A DNA stretch of 28,191 bases from J038 sp034437535 (GTDB taxonomy: Bacteria; Chloroflexota; Anaerolineae; Aggregatilineales; Phototrophicaceae): positions 1 through 28,191 of the forward strand of contig DAOTTZ010000107.1 in the NCBI GenBank assembly GCA_034437535.1, in the 5' to 3' direction. The notes beneath the pieces were generated by a model. It saw only the letters and a program-made list of their open reading frames with translations. It was not told the origin of the DNA and made no database searches. Shown in pieces: positions 25,033 to 28,191 of this stretch. The stretch's first letter is position 1; each line of letters begins with the position of its first letter. Position numbers and translations under genes: made by a program.

Positions 25033-25392
25033 ATGCCGATCAAAGTCAGTCGCATCGAACCACGCATCTACCGGGTGGATTACATCGGGCGCGTACAACA
25101 GCAGGACATCCTGGCGGCCAAATTACCCCAATTAGCCGCCGAACACGGCGAAGACGACTGCATCATGATTATCGACGCCACCCAGATGGAAAGCTTCCCG
25201 TTTGACATCATCCATCTCACCCAGGCGCGGGAAAACGAGTACAAGATCTTGCGCGGCGTGGTCATCGTCGCCGCACCAGAGCTAATGAAGCGGCTCACCG
25301 ATGTGCTGGAGCCAATCGTCACCCTGCCCATCCGCCATGTTGATCTTTACGCAAAAGCCCTGATTGAAGCCCGTGCTATGCTCCAAACATAA
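25033..25392 (+). CDS. small SpoIIAA/STAS-like protein
   Basis: The protein has 119 aa and is soluble. The alternating pattern of strands and helices, RIYRVDYIGRV, CIMIIDATQMESFPFD, LRGVVIVAAPELMKRLTDVL and RHVDLYAKALIEARAML, is that of the SpoIIAA-like/STAS fold. The segment IIDATQMESFPFDIIHL sits where STAS proteins keep their central strand and helix. Members often act as small regulatory or anti-sigma-antagonist-like domains, but there is no obvious kinase or sigma factor next door and the phosphorylatable Ser cannot be assigned. A strong ribosome binding site (AGGAAGGA) is 7-8 nt upstream. It is followed at 77 bp by the J-domain gene, which has its own promoter. Confidence 0.65.
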   Translation: MPIKVSRIEPRIYRVDYIGRVQQQDILAAKLPQLAAEHGEDDCIMIIDATQMESFPFDIIHLTQARENEYKILRGVVIVAAPELMKRLTDVLEPIVTLPIRHVDLYAKALIEARAMLQT

Positions 25393-25429
25393 GAAATTTT
25401 ATAACTTCGCCGGGTGTCGCCGCCGCCCA

Positions 25430-25438
25430 TGATATAAT
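25430..25438 (+). promoter_or_regulatory. extended -10 promoter for the J-domain gene
   Basis: TGATATAAT again has the TGn-TATAAT form, 31 bp before ATG 25470. The -35 region is weak. Confidence 0.5.
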
Positions 25439-25469
25439 CAAACATTCTGAATTTTATTGTTAAAGTCCT

Positions 25470-26453
25470 ATGGCAAACACCTATTATGACACGCTGGGCC
25501 TTGCATCCAATGCCAGCCTGGATGACATCAAAAAAGCCTACCGCCGCCTGATGAAACGCTATCATCCCGACCGTTTCGAGGCCGAACGCGCCCGCGCCAC
25601 CACCCCCACCGAGCGTAAAATACTCGAACGCCAAATGCGCGAGGCCCAGCAACGCGCCCAACAAATCAACCAGGCGTATGCCGTGCTATCGAATACCACC
25701 AAACGCCGCGAATATGACCTTTCCCTGCGCCCGCAATCATCCCCCACCTACCGGCCCACCACCAATACCCGCGCCTATGAGTATGGCCGCACCACCGGCG
25801 ACCGCAACCGCGCCCGCGAAACCCAGGCCGATGCCCAGGCCCGCGTCAACCAGCAAGAAGCCACTGCGGATTTTAACACCGTCGGCAGTCGCATCCTGTT
25901 CGGCTTGTTCGTGCTGTTCACGCTGTTATTCATGTGCGAATTAACACTCAACTTCATGGAGACCAGCCCGCAAATCCAGAGCCGCGCCATGATGACCGAG
26001 GCCAGCAACAGCCTGCAAGCCACCCTGCAATCAATCGGCGTCTCACCCAACCCGGCCCCCGGCACGCTCGAAAGCACCCTGCGCGATGGCGTGGAATCGC
26101 TCTACCTGGAAGATTACGACCGCGCTATCGACCACCTGACGTATGCCGTCCTGGTCGAACCCCAGGCCAGCACCTATTTTCTGCGCGGGGTGGCCTTCAG
26201 CCGCCGGGCAGATGGCGTCACCTCTGCCGATAACGACCGCGCCATCAGCGATTTTGACCGCGCCCTGCAACTCAACCCCGATTATGCCGTCGCCCACTTT
26301 GAAAGCGGCTTGATCTTCTACGACCGCTGGCGCATCTTCGGCGATACCGATTACCGCGCAGATGCCATCCGCGCCCTGCAAGCCTATATGGATCTGGTCG
26401 AAGATAACCGCGACGCCCGCGACATCCTGGAGCAACTTGGTGTCCGTTCGTGA
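25470..26453 (+). CDS. J-domain protein with a membrane helix and TPR-like C-terminal domain
   Basis: The protein has 327 aa. An N-terminal J domain (residues 4 to about 85) contains the HPD signature at 32-34 and a helix III/IV end NQAYAVLSNTTKRREYDLSL; it should stimulate the ATPase of DnaK. A charged Arg/Thr/Gln-rich linker (about 86-130) leads to one hydrophobic helix (LFGLFVLFTLLFMC). The C-terminal 130 residues hold TPR-type repeats, such as YLEDYDRAIDHLTYAVLVEP and DRAISDFDRALQLNPDYAVA. There is no Gly/Phe region or zinc finger, so it is a class C J protein that probably recruits DnaK to the membrane or to a bound partner. The J domain would be cytoplasmic. No strong ribosome binding site precedes the ATG. 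Confidence 0.85.
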   Translation: MANTYYDTLGLASNASLDDIKKAYRRLMKRYHPDRFEAERARATTPTERKILERQMREAQQRAQQINQAYAVLSNTTKRREYDLSLRPQSSPTYRPTTNTRAYEYGRTTGDRNRARETQADAQARVNQQEATADFNTVGSRILFGLFVLFTLLFMCELTLNFMETSPQIQSRAMMTEASNSLQATLQSIGVSPNPAPGTLESTLRDGVESLYLEDYDRAIDHLTYAVLVEPQASTYFLRGVAFSRRADGVTSADNDRAISDFDRALQLNPDYAVAHFESGLIFYDRWRIFGDTDYRADAIRALQAYMDLVEDNRDARDILEQLGVRS

Positions 26454-26486
26454 TGCTTCGCTTCATAAACGGCAATGTATCCATTT

Positions 26487-26607
26487 CGGTTGAAATTTGA
26501 TGAAACATATTTTTGGACACGCAGAAGCGTGTCCCTACTACAGATCACAATGGGTCATATGTTGTAGGGGACGGCATTCTTGCCGTCCGTTTGCTGAATT
26601 TCAACCG
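26487..26607. repeat. MITE-like element: two head-to-head REP-type hairpins inside 11-bp inverted repeats
   Basis: Perfect 11-bp inverted repeats bound the element: CGGTTGAAATT (26487-26497) and AATTTCAACCG (26597-26607). Inside, on the minus strand, GTAG precedes a hairpin GGACACGC-TTCT-GCGTGTCC (26515-26538). On the plus strand, GTAGG precedes a hairpin GGACGGC-ATTCTT-GCCGTCC (26564-26588). A 25-bp A/T-richer spacer separates the heads. A 5' GTAG tetranucleotide before an imperfect palindrome is the hallmark of REP elements mobilised by Y1-type TnpA-REP transposases, and a head-to-head pair is a BIME arrangement. It lies in the 164-bp gap between the J-domain gene and the IS66 transposase gene, and could also terminate transcription from either side. 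Confidence 0.6.
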
Positions 26608-28099
26608 TTTTCGGTAACTACTCAGGCAGGGCGAAGGGTAGTCCAAGAAGGGCATGATGCAAGGCGGAGATCACCGAATGTCCCTGCTTGCGAGCGGTGG
26701 AGATGTAGGAGCGAATAGCACAGAACAACGTCGCGCCGCGTTGTGTGCGAAATGTCCCTGAGATCTTCTGCTTGACCTTCATCATTCGAACATCACGCTC
26801 CGCCAGATTGTTGTCGAAGGGAATACGAAAATCAGAGATGAACGCCAGTGTCTCTTGCTGGTACTTCTGTAATCGATCAAGCAGATTTTTCGGTGGTGGC
26901 TGCTTTTTGCGTCCGCGCTTTTTCGGTGGCGGTGTCTCTGGTGGCGGATTGGCTGCCAAGCCTTGTTGAAGTAGTTGCTCATACTGCTGATGGTAGTGGG
27001 CAATCCGTTCAGGTGCTAAGGCGTTTTGGTCATCTGAACACGCAGCCACCTCGTGTTTGGCATCGCGTAAAAGCTGCGCCATCTCGCCCGCCCACGCTTG
27101 CTGGTATTGCTCTTCTACGAAACGTAACTCGCGCAGATGATGAGCATTGCACAGCGCATGAGAACCGTCGTTGAACTGAAAGTAAGAAGCCCATCCATCA
27201 TGCACGCTCACGCCTTTGAACTGCGGCAGAATGCCCATCTCGCGCATGGCTTCCTGACCGCGCTTGGCATGGACAGCGTAGTAGGTCAGTGTGTCGGTGC
27301 AACTGACGTGCAGCCAGTGCAACTTCCCTTCGACCCGCAGCCCGGTTTCATCGTTGTTCAACACATTGGCGTTGACCAATTGTGTGTAAATGGCATCCAA
27401 AGTGGGCTGAATACGCTCGTGTACCGCCTCAAGCCCGCCTACAATCACCGCTTCACTGGGCGCATGGCCGTAGAAATCGCCCAACAATTCACAGGTGCGC
27501 TTCAAGGGCAGCAACTGGTACATCGTCAAGTACACCGCTTGCGCTTGCAGCCGTTTGCCGTATTGCACCGCACTTTCCACACCACTCGGAAACGCTGTCT
27601 TGATCGCGTGTTGGCAACACGGGCACACTTTCACTTCGCCCTGATGTTCGGTCACCTCAATCCGCACTTCCGGTACGTCAAACACCTGACGTTTCTCGAC
27701 CCGCTCCACCGACACATCACTCACATCCGTTTGACAATGCGGACAGCTCACCAGCGCATGACGCACGACATGGTCCGGTTCAGAAACCATCTCCAGCGTC
27801 TTGCCCTCATGCCCTTTTTGACCACCTGGCTTGCGTTTGCCTTTTTCGCGCAGGCTGCGCGGCTTCTTCTTCAAGCCGTCGCTACTGGGTGGTTTCCCAC
27901 TGTTGCGGCTATTTTTCGCAATCTGATCTTCAAGCGCCTGGATGCGAGCCTCTTGCTTTTGGATCACGTCTCGCAGTTCGGCGATGATGTCAATCAACTG
28001 CTCTTTATTCAGTTGTCTGAGTTGGTCTCGCATGTCTTCGCTCATGCCCGTATTGTACCCTCTGCATTCGCTTTTCGGTACAATAGTTAACCTTCAAAA
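26608..28099 (-). mobile_element. IS66-family insertion sequence, single-gene type (ends tentative)
   Basis: The element consists of one transposase gene without the tnpA and tnpB accessory genes, as in the ISBst12-like subgroup. The proposed ends are an imperfect inverted repeat: TTTTCGGTAACTACT at the left and, read inward from the right, TTTTGAAGGTTAACTATT. The match needs gaps, and I found no convincing 8-bp target duplication, so the boundaries are approximate by tens of bases. It sits directly against the REP-type element on one side and a possible second transposase on the other. Confidence 0.5.
26618..28045 (-). CDS. IS66-family transposase (TnpC type)
   Basis: The protein has 475 aa and appears full length. 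The order is: N-terminal coiled coil (LIDIIAELRDVIQKQEARIQ); a KNSRNSGKPPSSDG motif and a basic segment; a zinc-binding region with CPHC and CPCC pairs; then the DDE catalytic domain. Asp candidates are in NNDETGLRVEG and VHDGWASYF, and the Glu is in NNLAERDVRMMKVKQKISG, the family's strongest signature. The HALCNAHHLREL segment is also typical. A Pro/Lys-rich insertion (PPPKKRGRKKQPPPK) precedes the catalytic Glu. No frameshift is visible, so the gene could be active. It starts at ATG 28045 behind AGAGGG. Confidence 0.95.
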   Translation of the reverse strand: MSEDMRDQLRQLNKEQLIDIIAELRDVIQKQEARIQALEDQIAKNSRNSGKPPSSDGLKKKPRSLREKGKRKPGGQKGHEGKTLEMVSEPDHVVRHALVSCPHCQTDVSDVSVERVEKRQVFDVPEVRIEVTEHQGEVKVCPCCQHAIKTAFPSGVESAVQYGKRLQAQAVYLTMYQLLPLKRTCELLGDFYGHAPSEAVIVGGLEAVHERIQPTLDAIYTQLVNANVLNNDETGLRVEGKLHWLHVSCTDTLTYYAVHAKRGQEAMREMGILPQFKGVSVHDGWASYFQFNDGSHALCNAHHLRELRFVEEQYQQAWAGEMAQLLRDAKHEVAACSDDQNALAPERIAHYHQQYEQLLQQGLAANPPPETPPPKKRGRKKQPPPKNLLDRLQKYQQETLAFISDFRIPFDNNLAERDVRMMKVKQKISGTFRTQRGATLFCAIRSYISTARKQGHSVISALHHALLGLPFALPE

Positions 28100-28127
28100 T
28101 AGCGTGAAGTGAGATAAACTGGCAGGC

Positions 28128-28191
28128 ATGATCATGCGATATATACACCTCAAGCAACATCCGAATGTGCTCTTGAAGATGACGGGACTGC
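28128..28191 (+). CDS. start of a possible second transposase gene (partial, runs off the edge)
   Basis: From ATG 28128 an open frame of 21 codons runs to the edge and reads MIMRYIHLKQHPNVLLKMTG plus one Leu. A short helix followed by a 'FxxxTGL'-like phrase is how many IS5/DDE_Tnp_4-type transposases begin, and it sits just outside the IS66 element. An AGG lies 2-3 nt before the ATG; a second ATG at 28134 is also possible. The fragment is too short for a firm call. Confidence 0.35.
   Translation, partial: MIMRYIHLKQHPNVLLKMTGL

Noticed and set aside
26515..26534. Hairpin as a simple rho-independent terminator of the J-domain gene
   Set aside because: No T run follows it, and it is one half of a paired GTAG-headed structure within inverted repeats, so a REP-type repeat explains it better.
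26608..28080. TTTTCGGTA direct repeats as the target-site duplication of the IS66 element
   Set aside because: The left copy ends one base before the transposase stop codon, leaving no room for a terminal repeat, and the length (9) differs from the 8 bp usual for IS66.
27137..28090. 317-codon open frame on the plus strand over the IS66 transposase
   Set aside because: Antisense shadow of a well-supported transposase; no recognisable domain and no ribosome binding site seen.
1..28191. CRISPR array, tRNA, rRNA or a defence/toxin-antitoxin system
   Set aside because: No regularly spaced repeats, no tRNA- or rRNA-like segments and no nuclease, toxin or sensor gene pairs were seen on either strand.

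Overview
The window looks like a chromosomal segment of a bacterium of the phylum Chloroflexota, probably class Anaerolineae. This rests on three observations: GC-rich codon use throughout; exported beta-propeller proteins ending in a Cys-containing SH3-like module of the kind common in that lineage (7309-8781); and many stand-alone exported or membrane proteins of unknown function. Assignment to a species is not possible from sequence reading alone. There are no rRNA genes, tRNA genes or CRISPR arrays.

Left part (1-9989): the tail of an unidentified gene; a pilin-like exported protein; a gamma-glutamyltransferase-family enzyme translationally coupled to a small membrane protein; GDP-L-fucose synthase; a two-gene unit of a polytopic membrane protein and a membrane-anchored protein of unknown function; a probable gene remnant; a CxxC peroxiredoxin-like protein; an exported beta-propeller/SH3 protein with a good sigma70-type promoter; and the housekeeping GTPase YchF.

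Glycan region (10066-17972): a TolB-like protein, then a promoter at 11052-11081 and a tight five-gene unit. The unit encodes a GT-C-like membrane glycosyltransferase, a polyprenyl-phosphate (DPM1-like) GT2 glycosyltransferase, a GtrA-family membrane protein, and two tandem paralogous proteins with a DAD motif that I infer to be an unassigned glycosyltransferase-like family. Two divergently transcribed GT4 glycosyltransferases follow. Together with the GDP-fucose synthase upstream, this suggests assembly of a cell-surface glycan or glycosylation of exported proteins. No Wzx, Wzy or ABC exporter is visible.

Right part (18043-28191): a small stand-alone protein of unknown function ending at a strong hairpin; a giant exported alpha-2-macroglobulin-family protein (2076 aa) with an intact CVEQ thioester motif and an extra SH3-like module; a small SpoIIAA/STAS-like protein; a J-domain/transmembrane/TPR protein; a compact 121-bp element made of two head-to-head REP-like hairpins inside 11-bp terminal inverted repeats; a complete single-gene IS66-family element; and the first codons of what may be a second transposase at the window edge.

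The most interesting items are the REP-doublet/MITE-like element (26487-26607), the tandem DAD-motif paralogs (13683-15612), and the SH3-like insertion in the macroglobulin. I did not find convincing evidence of a wholly new multi-gene defence or metabolic system.
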